A DNA stretch of 64,000 nt from Rufibacter roseus (GTDB lineage: Bacteria > Bacteroidota > Bacteroidia > Cytophagales > Hymenobacteraceae). The notes below the pieces were generated by a model that did not search any database, was not told the origin of the DNA, and was given only the letters and a program-made list of their open reading frames with translations. The translations under genes and the position numbers were made by a program. Where the stretch lies: contig NZ_LRML01000015.1 of assembly GCF_001647285.1 (NCBI RefSeq), forward strand, positions 49,500-113,499. The letters are read 5' to 3'. Below, in pieces: positions 47,237 through 56,295 of this stretch. Every line of letters starts with the position of its first letter. Position 1 is the stretch's first letter.

Positions 47237-47274
47237 GAGCCTTTCTGACCACCCGGTAGAAAGGCTCTTTTTTT
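47237..47274 (+). terminator. Intrinsic terminator in the ilvD leader (attenuator)
   Basis: Perfect 10-bp stem GAGCCTTTCT (47237-47246) with AGAAAGGCTC (47258-47267), 11-base loop, followed by seven T residues and then 32 bases to the ilvD start. I can find only short alternative pairings for an antiterminator, such as 47205-47209 with 47249-47253, or a bulged hairpin 47203-47233. Confidence 0.85.
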
Positions 47275-47306
47275 ACAACAACCAAGACTTTACAGCTTTA
47301 CATACA

Positions 47307-49028
47307 ATGGCTTTAAATAAATACAGCGGCATTTACACCAAAGACGACAGCTTGCCGGCCTCTCAGGCCATGCTGATTGGCTCAGGTGTGAAAGAAGAAG
47401 ACCTGCGCAAACCGTTTGTGGGCATCTGCTCCACGGGGTTTGAGGGAAATACCTGCAACATGCACCTGAACGGCTTAGCCGACGCCGTGAAAATGGGCGT
47501 GCAAGCAAACGGCATGGTGGGGCTTCGGTTCAATACCATTGGCGTGAGCGATGGTATCACCAACGGCAACCCCGGTATGCGCTTTTCTTTGGTGAGCCGC
47601 GAGATAATTGCTGATTCCATTGAAGCCATGGCTGGTGCGCACTATTATGATGCAGTGGCCACTGTGGTAGGTTGTGATAAGAACATGCCGGGTGCATTAA
47701 TCGCCATGGCCCGCTTGAACCGTCCGTCGCTCATGGTGTACGGCGGTACTATCAAAGGAGGCGAGTACAAAGGGCAGAAGCTGAATATTGTATCCTGCTT
47801 TGAGGCTTATGGTCAAAAGTTGAATGGTGCTATATCAGAAGAAGATTACAGAGGCATCATCCGGAATGCTTGTCCGGGTCCAGGTGCTTGTGGCGGTATG
47901 TACACGGCCAACACCATGGCTGCCGCTATTGAGACCTTAGGCATGAGTTTGCCTTTCTCTTCTTCTTCTACAGCGGTAAGCGCAGAGAAAAACCAGGAAG
48001 CGTTAGATACTGGTGCCTACATTCTGAACCTGTTGGAAAAAGACATTAAGCCAAGAGACATCTTAACCCGTGATGCGTTTGAGAATGCCTTGGTGATGAT
48101 TACAGTACTAGGCGGCTCTACCAATGCCGTGCTGCACCTGATTGCCATCGCGCATGCTGCAGGGGTGCACTTGACTATGGAAGATTTCCAGGAGGTGAGT
48201 AACCGTGTGCCGGTACTCGCTGACCTGAAGCCAAGCGGAAAGTACCTCATGGAAGACCTTTCTGCCCTGGGCGGTGTACCGGCGGTGCAGAAGACCTTGT
48301 TAGAGGCCGGTCTGCTGAAAGGTGATTTATTGACCGTCACCGGAAAAACCCTTGCTGAAAACTTGGCCAATGTGAAGCCTTTGGGAGCCGAGCAGGACTT
48401 GTTAAGACCGCTTTCAAACCCAATCAAATCAGACGGACACATCCAGATTTTGTACGGTAACCTGGCTTCTAAAGGAGCCGTGGCCAAGATTTCCGGAAAA
48501 GAGGGTTTGCGTTTTGAAGGCCCCGCCAATGTGTTCAACTCAGAAGAAGAACTGAACGAGGGCATTGCTGCCGGGAAAATTTTACCGGGACAAGTAGTCG
48601 TCATCCGCTATGTGGGTCCAAAAGGAGGCCCGGGCATGCCGGAAATGCTGAAACCAACTTCCGCCATCATGGGAGCGGGTCTGGGCGATAAAGTAGCCTT
48701 GATTACCGATGGCCGCTTCTCAGGCGGTACCCACGGCTTTGTGATTGGCCACGTGAGCCCAGAAGCCTATGACGGAGGAACGATTGCTTTGGTAGAAAAC
48801 GGCGACTGGATAGTGCTGGATGCCACTACCAACACCATAGACGTGCAACTAGACGAAGCAGAATTGGCCTTGCGCAGAAGCCAATGGCAGAAGCCAAAGC
48901 CGAATGTGCAGAGCGGAGTTTTGTTGAAATACATTAGAACAGTGAGTGATGCCAGCCACGGCTGCGTGACCGATTTAGCAGAAGATACCTATGTTAATGC
49001 AAGAGAAACAAGCCCCAGCCTTGCCTGA
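47307..49028 (+). CDS. ilvD: Dihydroxy-acid dehydratase
   Basis: A 573-residue iron-sulfur enzyme converting 2,3-dihydroxy acids to the 2-keto acids of valine and isoleucine. The three cluster-region cysteines lie in [16 protein letters not shown] (about 40-54), [17 protein letters not shown] (about 121) and [20 protein letters not shown] (about 193). The C-terminal swivel-domain block is [20 protein letters not shown]. Full length for the family. The 3' end overlaps the ilvB start by 38 bases in another frame. It is the first structural gene after the putative attenuator. Confidence 0.97.
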   Translation: MALNKYSGIYTKDDSLPASQAMLIGSGVKEEDLRKPFVGICSTGFEGNTCNMHLNGLADAVKMGVQANGMVGLRFNTIGVSDGITNGNPGMRFSLVSREIIADSIEAMAGAHYYDAVATVVGCDKNMPGALIAMARLNRPSLMVYGGTIKGGEYKGQKLNIVSCFEAYGQKLNGAISEEDYRGIIRNACPGPGACGGMYTANTMAAAIETLGMSLPFSSSSTAVSAEKNQEALDTGAYILNLLEKDIKPRDILTRDAFENALVMITVLGGSTNAVLHLIAIAHAAGVHLTMEDFQEVSNRVPVLADLKPSGKYLMEDLSALGGVPAVQKTLLEAGLLKGDLLTVTGKTLAENLANVKPLGAEQDLLRPLSNPIKSDGHIQILYGNLASKGAVAKISGKEGLRFEGPANVFNSEEELNEGIAAGKILPGQVVVIRYVGPKGGPGMPEMLKPTSAIMGAGLGDKVALITDGRFSGGTHGFVIGHVSPEAYDGGTIALVENGDWIVLDATTNTIDVQLDEAELALRRSQWQKPKPNVQSGVLLKYIRTVSDASHGCVTDLAEDTYVNARETSPSLA

Positions 49029-50724
49029 AACAGACACCATGATTAGCGGCAGCCAAGCGTTGCTGCACGCCTTGGTGGCAGAGGGTACTGACACCATCTT
49101 CGGGTATCCCGGCGGTGCCATCATGCCTATCTATGACGCGCTCTATGATTTCGAGGGAGACCTGAAACACGTGCTGGTGCGCCACGAGCAAGGCGGTATT
49201 CATGCTGGCCAAGGCTACGCCCGTTCCTCCGGAAAAGTGGGCGTGGTGTTCGCTACCAGCGGCCCCGGTGCGACTAATCTAGTGACTGGCCTTGCCGATG
49301 CGCAGATAGACAGTACGCCTCTGGTATGCATCACCGGCCAGGTGTTCGCGCACCTGCTGGGTACCGATGCTTTTCAGGAGGCTGATGTAATAGGCATTAC
49401 CACACCGGTAACCAAGTGGAACTACCAGATTACCGATGCCACCGAGATTCCGGAAGTGCTGGCTAAGGCGTTCCATATTGCCCGCAGCGGCCGTCCTGGG
49501 CCAGTGTTGATTGATATTACCAAAAACGCGCAGCTGCAGAAGTTTGCGTTCAAAGGATATACCCCCTGCGAACACATCCGCAGTTATCGGCCAAAGCCGA
49601 TTGTGCGGAAAGAGTACATAAAACAGGCGGCTGAGTTAATCAACAAAGCCAAGAAGCCTTTTGTACTGTGGGGACAGGGCGTGATGTTGGGTTCAGCAGA
49701 GCAGGAGTTCAAAGCTTTCTTGGAGAAAACCGGAATACCGGCAGCCTGGACCATTATGGGCGCGGGCGCGTTGCCAAGCGACCATCCGCAGAACGTGGGC
49801 ATGCTGGGCATGCACGGCAACTACGGCCCCAATGTGATGACGAACGAGTGCGATGTGCTCATTGCCATTGGCATGCGTTTCGATGACCGCGTTACTGGCC
49901 GCTTAGACAAATATGCCAAGCAGGCGCAGGTCATTCACCTGGACATTGACCCTGCCGAAATTGATAAGAACGTGAAGACCACCGTGCCGGTATGGGGCGA
50001 CTGCAAAGAAACCTTGCCGCTGCTTACCCAACTGGTGGAAACCAAAAAGCACACTGATTGGCTGGCCAAATTCCGGGAATTTGAGCAGAAAGAAATTGAC
50101 GCTGTCATCCGCGAGGAGTTGTTTCCTACTACAGAGGAAATGACCATGGGCGAGGTGATTCAGCAACTGAACGAAATCACCAACGGTGAGGCCATCATAG
50201 TCACCGACGTGGGGCAGCACCAGATGGTTGCCTGCCGCTACGCCAAACTGAACCACACGCGCAGCAACATCACCAGCGGCGGTTTGGGTACCATGGGCTT
50301 CGCTTTACCGGCTGCCATTGGTGCTAAGTTCGGGGCGCTGGACAGGACCGTGGTAGCCGTGATTGGCGACGGTGGCGTGCAGATGACCATACAGGAATTG
50401 GGTACCATCATGCAGAGCGGCATTGACGTGAAAATTCTTATCCTGAACAACCAGTTCCTGGGTATGGTGCGCCAGTGGCAAGAGCTTTTCCATGAGCGCC
50501 GCTACTCGTTTGTAGACATCACTAGTCCAGATTATGTGACGGTGGCCAAAGGCTACGGCATACCGGGCCGCAGCGTGAACAAACGTGAGGAGTTACGGGC
50601 GGCGCTGGAGCAGATGCTCTCCAATCCTGGCTCTTTTCTACTGGAGGTGATGGTGACGAAAGAAAACAACGTGTTCCCGATGGTGCCGCAGGGCTGCAGC
50701 GTGAGCGAAATCAGATTGAAATAA
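48991..50724 (+). CDS. ilvB: Acetolactate synthase large (catalytic) subunit
   Basis: A 577-residue thiamine diphosphate enzyme forming acetolactate or acetohydroxybutyrate. Start region [20 protein letters not shown]; the catalytic Glu is in [20 protein letters not shown]; the ThDP and Mg motif is [20 protein letters not shown] with [15 protein letters not shown]. Start choice: the ATG at 48991 overlaps ilvD by 38 bases; 48997 is as likely, and 49039 would avoid overlap but remove 16 residues before the first conserved block. It forms the holoenzyme with the downstream small subunit. Confidence 0.95.
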   Translation: MLMQEKQAPALPETDTMISGSQALLHALVAEGTDTIFGYPGGAIMPIYDALYDFEGDLKHVLVRHEQGGIHAGQGYARSSGKVGVVFATSGPGATNLVTGLADAQIDSTPLVCITGQVFAHLLGTDAFQEADVIGITTPVTKWNYQITDATEIPEVLAKAFHIARSGRPGPVLIDITKNAQLQKFAFKGYTPCEHIRSYRPKPIVRKEYIKQAAELINKAKKPFVLWGQGVMLGSAEQEFKAFLEKTGIPAAWTIMGAGALPSDHPQNVGMLGMHGNYGPNVMTNECDVLIAIGMRFDDRVTGRLDKYAKQAQVIHLDIDPAEIDKNVKTTVPVWGDCKETLPLLTQLVETKKHTDWLAKFREFEQKEIDAVIREELFPTTEEMTMGEVIQQLNEITNGEAIIVTDVGQHQMVACRYAKLNHTRSNITSGGLGTMGFALPAAIGAKFGALDRTVVAVIGDGGVQMTIQELGTIMQSGIDVKILILNNQFLGMVRQWQELFHERRYSFVDITSPDYVTVAKGYGIPGRSVNKREELRAALEQMLSNPGSFLLEVMVTKENNVFPMVPQGCSVSEIRLK

Positions 50725-50745
50725 CCTTGCTAAACCGAGACGAAC

Positions 50746-51351
50746 ATGAGTGAGCAAGCGATAGAAAAACAAGAATACAACATCACGGTGTATACCGAGA
50801 ACCAGATTGGTCTGCTGAACCGCATCGCCATGATTTTCTCGCGCCGCAAGATGAACATCCTGAGCCTGAACACCTCCCCGAGTGAGGTGGAGGGTATTCA
50901 CCGCTTCAACATAGTGGTGCACGAGACGCAGGAAGTGGTAAGCAAAATTGCCCGCCAGATTGAGAAGCAGATTGAAGTGCTGAAAGTATACTTCAACACC
51001 AATGATGACGTGATTTGGCAGGAGATGGCGCTTTATAAAGTGCCTACCCAAGTCATCGCTGAGAAAGCCAAAGTGGAACGCCTACTCCGAGAAAACGGCG
51101 CCAGAGTAGTGGCTATTCGGTCTGATTATACCGTTTTCGAAACCACCGGGCACCGCGAGGAAACCGACAACCTGATAAAAGTACTGCAACCTTACGGACT
51201 CATTGAGTTCGTGCGGAGCGCCCGCGTGGCCATCATCAAAGACAGCGACGGATTCAATAGGAAACTGCGTGAGTTTGAGCGCATGGAGCCTGGTCATGAG
51301 GTAGTGGAGAACGAGTTCCTGAACAGCCGCGACAAGGTGTTCAGCATGTAA
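50746..51351 (+). CDS. ilvN: Acetolactate synthase small (regulatory) subunit
   Basis: A 201-residue ACT-domain protein. NITVYTENQIGLLNRIAMIF (about 9-28) is the N-terminal ACT domain that binds valine in other bacteria, with NILSLNTSPSEVEGIHRFNI following. The C-terminal half (KVERLLRENGARVVAIRSDY) is the ALS small subunit C-terminal domain. It stimulates IlvB and usually confers feedback inhibition. Located 21 bp after ilvB. Confidence 0.95.
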   Translation: MSEQAIEKQEYNITVYTENQIGLLNRIAMIFSRRKMNILSLNTSPSEVEGIHRFNIVVHETQEVVSKIARQIEKQIEVLKVYFNTNDDVIWQEMALYKVPTQVIAEKAKVERLLRENGARVVAIRSDYTVFETTGHREETDNLIKVLQPYGLIEFVRSARVAIIKDSDGFNRKLREFERMEPGHEVVENEFLNSRDKVFSM

Positions 51352-51368
51352 TTTTAGTGAAAGTAAAT

Positions 51369-51438
51369 GGCGCAAGCGTCCGCTTGTGTCCAAGAATTGA
51401 ATCTGGTATGCGTGCGGACACAAGCGGACGCTTGCGCC
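51369..51438. repeat. REP-like inverted pair between ilvN and ilvC
   Basis: Two 23-bp perfect inverted copies (51369-51391 and 51416-51438) separated by 24 bases. Each arm itself contains a short palindrome (CAAGCG TC CGCTTG). Two inverted REPs of this kind form a REPIN-like unit. An incidental ORF runs through it. Confidence 0.7.
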
Positions 51439-51467
51439 TTAATAAAACCAGAAACAAAGTGAGAGTA

Positions 51468-51506
51468 CGTTTTCAGCCTCTTTTCTGTAAAACAGGCCAG
51501 AAACAA
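51468..51506. repeat. Intergenic palindrome family, copy 16
   Basis: ACGTTTTCAGCCTCTTTTCTG and its imperfect complement AAAACAGGCCAGAAAC, 40 bases before ilvC. Confidence 0.7.
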
Positions 51507-51548
51507 GATTAGAAAAGAAACAATTAAACCTTTATTAGCTACAGTAAA

Positions 51549-52592
51549 ATGGCAAAGATTAATTTCGGCGGTGTAGAAGAAACCGTTGTAACCCGCGATG
51601 AATATCCTTTGGCGAAAGCTCAGGAAACCCTTAAAGACGAAGTAATTGCGGTAATTGGCTACGGCGTGCAAGGCCCAGGCCAGGCGCTGAACATGCGCGA
51701 CAATGGCTTTAAAGTAATTGTAGGCCAGCGTAAAGATTCAGCCTCTTGGGAGAAAGCCAAGCAAGATGGTTTTGTAGAGGGCGAGACTTTGTTCTCTATC
51801 GAGGAAGCCGTTGAGCGCGGTACCATCATCTGCAACCTACTGTCAGACGCCGGTCAGATTGCGGTTTGGCCAACTATCAAAGAAAGACTGAAGCCAGGAA
51901 ACACCCTGTATTTCTCACACGGCTTCGGCATCACGTTCAAAGAGCAAACCAACATTGTTCCACCAGCCGATGTAGATGTGATTCTGGTAGCTCCTAAAGG
52001 TAGCGGTACCAGCTTGCGTCGTCTGTTCTTGGCAGGCAGCGGCTTGAACTCTTCTTTCGCGGTATTCCAGGATGCTACCGGTAAAGCCTATGAGAAAGCC
52101 ATTGCCATGGGTATTGGCGTAGGTTCAGGTTACCTGTTCGAGACCGATTTCAAAAAAGAAGTGTACTCTGACCTTACCGGTGAGCGAGGTGTGTTGATGG
52201 GTGCCCTGGCTGGTATCATCGAGGCCCAGTACCAGGTGTTGCGTCAGCGCGGTCACTCGCCGTCTGAGGCCTTCAACGAGACGGTGGAAGAATTAACCCA
52301 GAGCTTGGTGCCACTGGTAGGCGAGAACGGTATGGACTGGATGTTCAGCAACTGCTCTGTGACTGCCCAGCGTGGTGCCCTTGACTGGAAAGGAAAGTTC
52401 CGTGAGGCTACTCTGCCGGTGTTGAACGAACTGTATGACAGCGTAGCTTCTGGTAAAGAGGCCGAGCGTACCATCCAGCGTGGTTCTACCCCAGGGTACC
52501 GTGCCGAACTGGAGGAAGAATTGAAAGAAGTTCGCGAGTCTGAATTGTGGCAAACTGGTGCCGTGGTTCGTAAACTGCGCTCTGGTAGATAA
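51549..52592 (+). CDS. ilvC: Ketol-acid reductoisomerase, class I
   Basis: A 347-residue NADPH enzyme that isomerises and reduces acetolactate. The Rossmann motif is VIAVIGYGVQGPGQALNMRD (about 33-52); the cofactor loop has VGQRKDSASW. The all-helical knotted C-terminal domain (YLFETDFKKEVYSDLTGERG and ILEA-like GALAGIIEAQYQVL) carries the acidic metal ligands. The length fits the short class I enzymes, not the 490-residue class II. It is separated from ilvN by 197 bp holding two repeat elements, so it may have a separate promoter. Confidence 0.96.
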   Translation: MAKINFGGVEETVVTRDEYPLAKAQETLKDEVIAVIGYGVQGPGQALNMRDNGFKVIVGQRKDSASWEKAKQDGFVEGETLFSIEEAVERGTIICNLLSDAGQIAVWPTIKERLKPGNTLYFSHGFGITFKEQTNIVPPADVDVILVAPKGSGTSLRRLFLAGSGLNSSFAVFQDATGKAYEKAIAMGIGVGSGYLFETDFKKEVYSDLTGERGVLMGALAGIIEAQYQVLRQRGHSPSEAFNETVEELTQSLVPLVGENGMDWMFSNCSVTAQRGALDWKGKFREATLPVLNELYDSVASGKEAERTIQRGSTPGYRAELEEELKEVRESELWQTGAVVRKLRSGR

Positions 52593-52616
52593 GCATTATT
52601 AAATCCTGGTTTGTTG

Positions 52617-52646
52617 TGCGTAGAGTGGCCGGAAGCGCTCTACGCA
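52617..52646. repeat. GC-rich hairpin between ilvC and ilvA
   Basis: Perfect arms TGCGTAGAG / CTCTACGCA (52617-52625 with 52638-52646). A smaller hairpin TTGCC/GGCAA follows at 52662-52676. No T run, so not an obvious terminator. Confidence 0.5.
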
Positions 52647-52685
52647 CCGCCGGGGCCTCTCTTGCCCAAGTGGCAATAGTGGAAA

Positions 52686-52727
52686 TTTGTTTTAGGCCTG
52701 TTTTCTAGAAAACAGGCCTAAAACAAA
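52686..52727. repeat. Intergenic palindrome family, copy 17 (archetype)
   Basis: A perfect 42-bp palindrome: 21-bp half TTTGTTTTAGGCCTGTTTTC plus T, then its exact complement. It ends 14 bases before the ilvA start. Confidence 0.95.
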
Positions 52728-52741
52728 ATAAGTCAAAAACT

Positions 52742-54013
52742 ATGCAGAAAGATACCACCACGTTGGAGACTTCGGTCGCGTTAGGGAATGTAGAGAAAGC
52801 CGCCAAGAATCTGAAGGGAGTCATTTACAAGACGCCTCTCATGAAGAACCTGTGGCTATCGCAGACCTATGCCGCCGATATTCACCTAAAGCGCGAAGAC
52901 CTGCAGGTTGTCCGTTCCTACAAAATTAGGGGAGCGTACAACAAAATGTCTACGCTGACCCAGGAGGAACGCGAGCGGGAAATTGTCTGCTCCAGCGCCG
53001 GCAACCACGCCCAGGGGGTGGCTTATGCCTGCCAGCTGCTGGGGGTGAAAGGCTATATCTTTATGCCCGCCCAAACTCCGGCCCAAAAGGTAAGCAAAGT
53101 CCGCCTTTTCGGTAAGGAATGGGTAGAGGTAGTGCTGGTAGGTGCTACCTACGATGATACTTTCAAAGCCGCCAAAGAATTCTGCGACGAGAGAGGCAGC
53201 ACCTTTATTCCACCCTTTGATGACCTGGCTATTATTGAGGGCCAGGCCACTGTAGGTCTGGAAATTTTCAAAGACGCTGATTTCTCTATCGATTACCTGT
53301 TCATGCCCATTGGCGGCGGCGGATTGGCTTCTGGCGTGTCCAGCGTGTTCAAGCAATTGAGCCCCCAAACAAAGCTCATTGGCGTACAACCGGCGGGAGC
53401 TCCGTCCATGTACCAATCCATCAAGAATGACAAGCGCGAGGCCTTGGATAAGATTGATTCATTTGTAGACGGCGCGGCGGTGAAATGCCCGGGTGAGCTC
53501 ACCTTTGAGATTTGCCGTGAGTTGCTGGACGAGGTGATTCTGGTGCCCGAGGGCCAGATCTGCGAAGACATCCTGAAGATGTACAACGAAGAGGGCGTGG
53601 TTTTGGAGCCAGCTGGTACGTTGACCATCTCGGCGTTAAAGTCTTTTGCCGAGGAAATCAAAGGCAAGAATGTGGTGTGCGTGGTAAGCGGCAGCAACAA
53701 TGATATCACCCGCATGGAGGATATCAAGGAGCGCGCTTTGCAGCACCAGGGCCTGAAGCATTACTTCATGGTCACGTTTAACCAACAGCCCGGCGCGCTG
53801 CGCACGTTCGTGAACCGCGTGCTGCAACCCCAAGATGACATCATCCATTTCCAGTACATCAAGAAGAACAACAAAGAAAAGGGGCCGGTTTTCATTGGAG
53901 TAGAGGTGAAGCACCCGCAGGATGTAGAGGGTATCAAGCTCCGCATGCTGGAAGAGGGTTTCGCTTATGAATACCTCAACGGCAAGCAGGATTTCCTGAA
54001 TATGTTCGTGTAA
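52742..54013 (+). CDS. ilvA: Threonine ammonia-lyase (threonine deaminase)
   Basis: A 423-residue PLP enzyme deaminating threonine to 2-ketobutyrate, the entry to isoleucine. The PLP lysine is in RSYKIRGAYNKMSTL (about 57-71), and the glycine-rich phosphate loop is PIGGGGLASGVSSVFK. A single C-terminal ACT-like segment of about 80 residues (FMVTFNQQPGALRTFVNRVL) may bind isoleucine. Long IlvA proteins have two such segments. It closes the leu/ilv cluster. Confidence 0.95.
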   Translation: MQKDTTTLETSVALGNVEKAAKNLKGVIYKTPLMKNLWLSQTYAADIHLKREDLQVVRSYKIRGAYNKMSTLTQEEREREIVCSSAGNHAQGVAYACQLLGVKGYIFMPAQTPAQKVSKVRLFGKEWVEVVLVGATYDDTFKAAKEFCDERGSTFIPPFDDLAIIEGQATVGLEIFKDADFSIDYLFMPIGGGGLASGVSSVFKQLSPQTKLIGVQPAGAPSMYQSIKNDKREALDKIDSFVDGAAVKCPGELTFEICRELLDEVILVPEGQICEDILKMYNEEGVVLEPAGTLTISALKSFAEEIKGKNVVCVVSGSNNDITRMEDIKERALQHQGLKHYFMVTFNQQPGALRTFVNRVLQPQDDIIHFQYIKKNNKEKGPVFIGVEVKHPQDVEGIKLRMLEEGFAYEYLNGKQDFLNMFV

Positions 54014-54330
54014 AAGTTAATTAGAGTACCTGTTTAGTTTTTGTTTAAGTTAGTGTTGTGTGTTGTGTAAATGCCCTGCTGCTGTAATAGGTGGTAGGGC
54101 ATCACAGTTTTTAGCCAGACCATTTTTGGTCTGATTTTCTGAAATCAGACCAAAAACAGGATTTTAAAAATTCTACATCAGCCAAGGCCTAGTTCTTCTT
54201 TTGATGGTAAAAATATGATAGGGTAATAGCGTAGGGTGAACCAATGAGTCACCAGTAGTATTAGAAATCTCAAAAGAACTTTTTAAAATCTGAAGAATAA
54301 GCGTAAATTCCATTAAATCAATTAAATACT
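54014..54330. other. Intergenic region after ilvA
   Basis: Holds palindrome copy 18 (54123-54156) and a loose GCCCT...AGGGC hairpin at about 54073-54100 that could end the ilv transcript. No gene seen. Confidence 0.45.
54123..54156. repeat. Intergenic palindrome family, copy 18
   Basis: Perfect 15-bp arms TTTTTGGTCTGATTT / AAATCAGACCAAAAA with loop TCTG. The stem differs from the archetype by paired changes in both arms. Confidence 0.85.
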
Positions 54331-54957
54331 ATGAAAACAGTAATGCTACTTATACTGGTATTTGGGGGGATAGTTAATGGTTTACAAGCGCAAGATTCCA
54401 CTGCGGCATCGGGCAAACGAGTTTATCTTTTTGTTGGTGGTTCGGTTCCATTAACCTCTAGCCAAGCCCATATTAGCAATATGTATATAACAGCTAGGAC
54501 AACAAAAAAACTAGATTTAGGGATTGGTTTATACGGCAGTTCCTTTGCAGATAGCGGTGTGTCAGAATTTGACTTAACCAAGAATCAAGAACCCAGGCAT
54601 GAGGTTGCGGAATTTAATGTATCAGTGGGGAAAATTATAAATTTTCACAAAACAGGATTCTTGTCTTTGTTTGCCGGACCTTCTTTTGTGCAATACATAA
54701 TGCCGCATAATTTTAGGTCGACCTATACCGGCGGTTGGAAAGGTTATGATAAATTTGAGTATGATACCCGCACGTATTATTTGCCAGGAATTTCTGCCCG
54801 GGCGGATGTGGTGATTTTACCTTTCCGTAATATGCTCCTTTCCAAGAAGGCGACAAGAAAGGTTGATTTTGGCGCCAGTGTGGGCGGCGTGGTAAACTAC
54901 AACCGGAAATTGACATCTTGGGGTTTGAATCTTAATTTAGTACTAGGCATGTTTTAG
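54331..54957 (+). CDS. Putative outer membrane beta-barrel protein, paralogue 1
   Basis: A 208-residue protein with a signal peptide (MLLILVFGGIVNGLQAQ). The mature part alternates polar and hydrophobic residues like a small beta-barrel and ends in an aromatic residue (NLVLGMF), typical of outer membrane proteins. It shares GFLSLFAGPSFVQYIMPHNF and the VSVGKI block with the protein at 58735-59346 (FLTLSAGPSFVYYKMPYNV, VSIGKV). I do not recognise a named family. Confidence 0.7.
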   Translation: MKTVMLLILVFGGIVNGLQAQDSTAASGKRVYLFVGGSVPLTSSQAHISNMYITARTTKKLDLGIGLYGSSFADSGVSEFDLTKNQEPRHEVAEFNVSVGKIINFHKTGFLSLFAGPSFVQYIMPHNFRSTYTGGWKGYDKFEYDTRTYYLPGISARADVVILPFRNMLLSKKATRKVDFGASVGGVVNYNRKLTSWGLNLNLVLGMF

Positions 54958-55011
54958 CCTTCCTATGCCTAACTGACAACTAATGACAGACTGAGACTTA
55001 GGATAGAATTT

Positions 55012-55052
55012 TCTGTTTTCGGCCTATTTTTAAGAAAAAAGGCTGAAATCGC
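55012..55052. repeat. Intergenic palindrome family, copy 19
   Basis: CTGTTTTCGGCCTATTTTTAAG and complement AAAAAAGGCTGAAATCG, before the phosphodiesterase gene. Confidence 0.7.
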
Positions 55053-55118
55053 ATGGGTTTGCGCCAATATTGGTAAATTAGTTGTTTGGGCAGGTGATGC
55101 CCTTCTTTTAAAGTTGAT

Positions 55119-56144
55119 ATGAGAAAAGTTTTTGCTGTTTTTGTAGGTCCTCTGTTGTGGTGCCTTTTTTCTTGCTCTGTTGCCATGGGCCAAAACCAAA
55201 TCAAGCTGTCGGGATATTCTTTTTCTGCGTCTAACCCCGTGGTGGGCAAAATATTGGCGAGTGAAAAATTACCTAATGTAAAACTTAGCAGCAAAAGTGA
55301 GACTTTGTTTACGTTGGGCAAAGACAACACCATTCAGGTGAAAAAGAGCGCACTTCAAACTCCAGCCGATTTTCTGGAGCTGGTGCTGGTTTCGGAGAAT
55401 GGTAAGACAGACACGTTCCATATTGTGAAGGATGAGTTTGTCTCAAACCGGGTCATTGCCCACCGTGGCGCCTGGAAAAACACCGGAGCCACCGAAAATT
55501 CCATTGCCGCTTTGCAACACGCCATAAAAATGGGCTGCACCGGCAGCGAGTTTGATATTCACATGTCCTCTGACTCAGTGTTGTTTGTACACCATGACCA
55601 TGATATGAACGGGGTGCACCTAGAGAAAACTCCGGCAGCCGAGCTGGCTAAATTGAAATTGGCCAACGGAGAAAGCTTACCTACGTTGGAGGCTCACTTG
55701 CTGGAAGGCCTGAAGCAAAACAAAACCAAACTAATCCTGGAAATAAAGCCCTCATCCATCAGCAAAGAGCGCGGGCAGGCGCTGGCGCAGAAAGTGGTGG
55801 AGATGGTGCAGAAACACAAAGCCCAGGGCTGGGTTGACTACATCAGCTTTGATTACGATATTCTGAAGAAAGTACTGGAACTGGACCCTTATGCCCGTGT
55901 AGCGTACCTGGAGGGCAACAAAACTCCTGCAGAGCTGGCAAAAGATGGCTTTTTTGGATTAGACTATAACCAAGGGCACCTTCAGAAAAATCCTCACTGG
56001 ATAGAGGAAGCACACCAATTGGGCCTTACCGTCAATGTTTGGACTGTCAATGACCCTAAAGTAATGGACTGGCTTCTGGAACGAAATGTCGATTTTATTA
56101 CCACCAACGAGCCAGAGCTTCTACTGGAGAAGGTGAAAAAATAA
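55119..56144 (+). CDS. Glycerophosphodiester phosphodiesterase, secreted
   Basis: A 341-residue enzyme hydrolysing glycerophosphodiesters to an alcohol and glycerol 3-phosphate. A signal peptide (LLWCLFSCSVAMGQ) is followed by an extra N-terminal beta-rich domain of about 85 residues, then the TIM-barrel GDPD domain. Catalytic and metal residues are visible in IAHRGAWKNTGATENSIAAL (about 115-134), GSEFDIHMSSDSVLFVHHDH and LILEIKP. The C-terminal VNVWTVNDPKVMDWLLERNV completes the barrel. It acts outside the inner membrane. Confidence 0.92.
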   Translation: MRKVFAVFVGPLLWCLFSCSVAMGQNQIKLSGYSFSASNPVVGKILASEKLPNVKLSSKSETLFTLGKDNTIQVKKSALQTPADFLELVLVSENGKTDTFHIVKDEFVSNRVIAHRGAWKNTGATENSIAALQHAIKMGCTGSEFDIHMSSDSVLFVHHDHDMNGVHLEKTPAAELAKLKLANGESLPTLEAHLLEGLKQNKTKLILEIKPSSISKERGQALAQKVVEMVQKHKAQGWVDYISFDYDILKKVLELDPYARVAYLEGNKTPAELAKDGFFGLDYNQGHLQKNPHWIEEAHQLGLTVNVWTVNDPKVMDWLLERNVDFITTNEPELLLEKVKK

Positions 56145-56158
56145 ACCCAATTAGCTCC

Positions 56159-56204
56159 CTTCTGTTTTAAGGCTGTTTTCTTAAAAATAGCCTTAAAACA
56201 GAAG
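56159..56204. repeat. Intergenic palindrome family, copy 20
   Basis: Perfect 16-bp outer arms CTTCTGTTTTAAGGCT / AGCCTTAAAACAGAAG (56159-56174 with 56189-56204). Confidence 0.85.
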
Positions 56205-56260
56205 CAGAGTACCCACTGCTGCAAGCCTAATCACCACATCAGAAAATTGTGTCATTTATG

Positions 56261-56280
56261 AAGTTGCCCCACGGCAACTT
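56261..56280. promoter_or_regulatory. Small palindrome overlapping a candidate promoter of the double ABC ATPase
   Basis: AAGTTGCC / GGCAACTT (56261-56268 with 56273-56280). A -7-like CAACTTTG on the plus strand overlaps its right arm, about 15 bases before the start codon. Could be an operator or chance. Confidence 0.3.
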
Positions 56281-56295
56281 TGTCCACTTCTATCT

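Noticed and set aside
51367..51465. Short ORF between ilvN and ilvC that could be a leader peptide
   Set aside because: It is produced by the REP-like inverted repeat and has no run of branched-chain codons.
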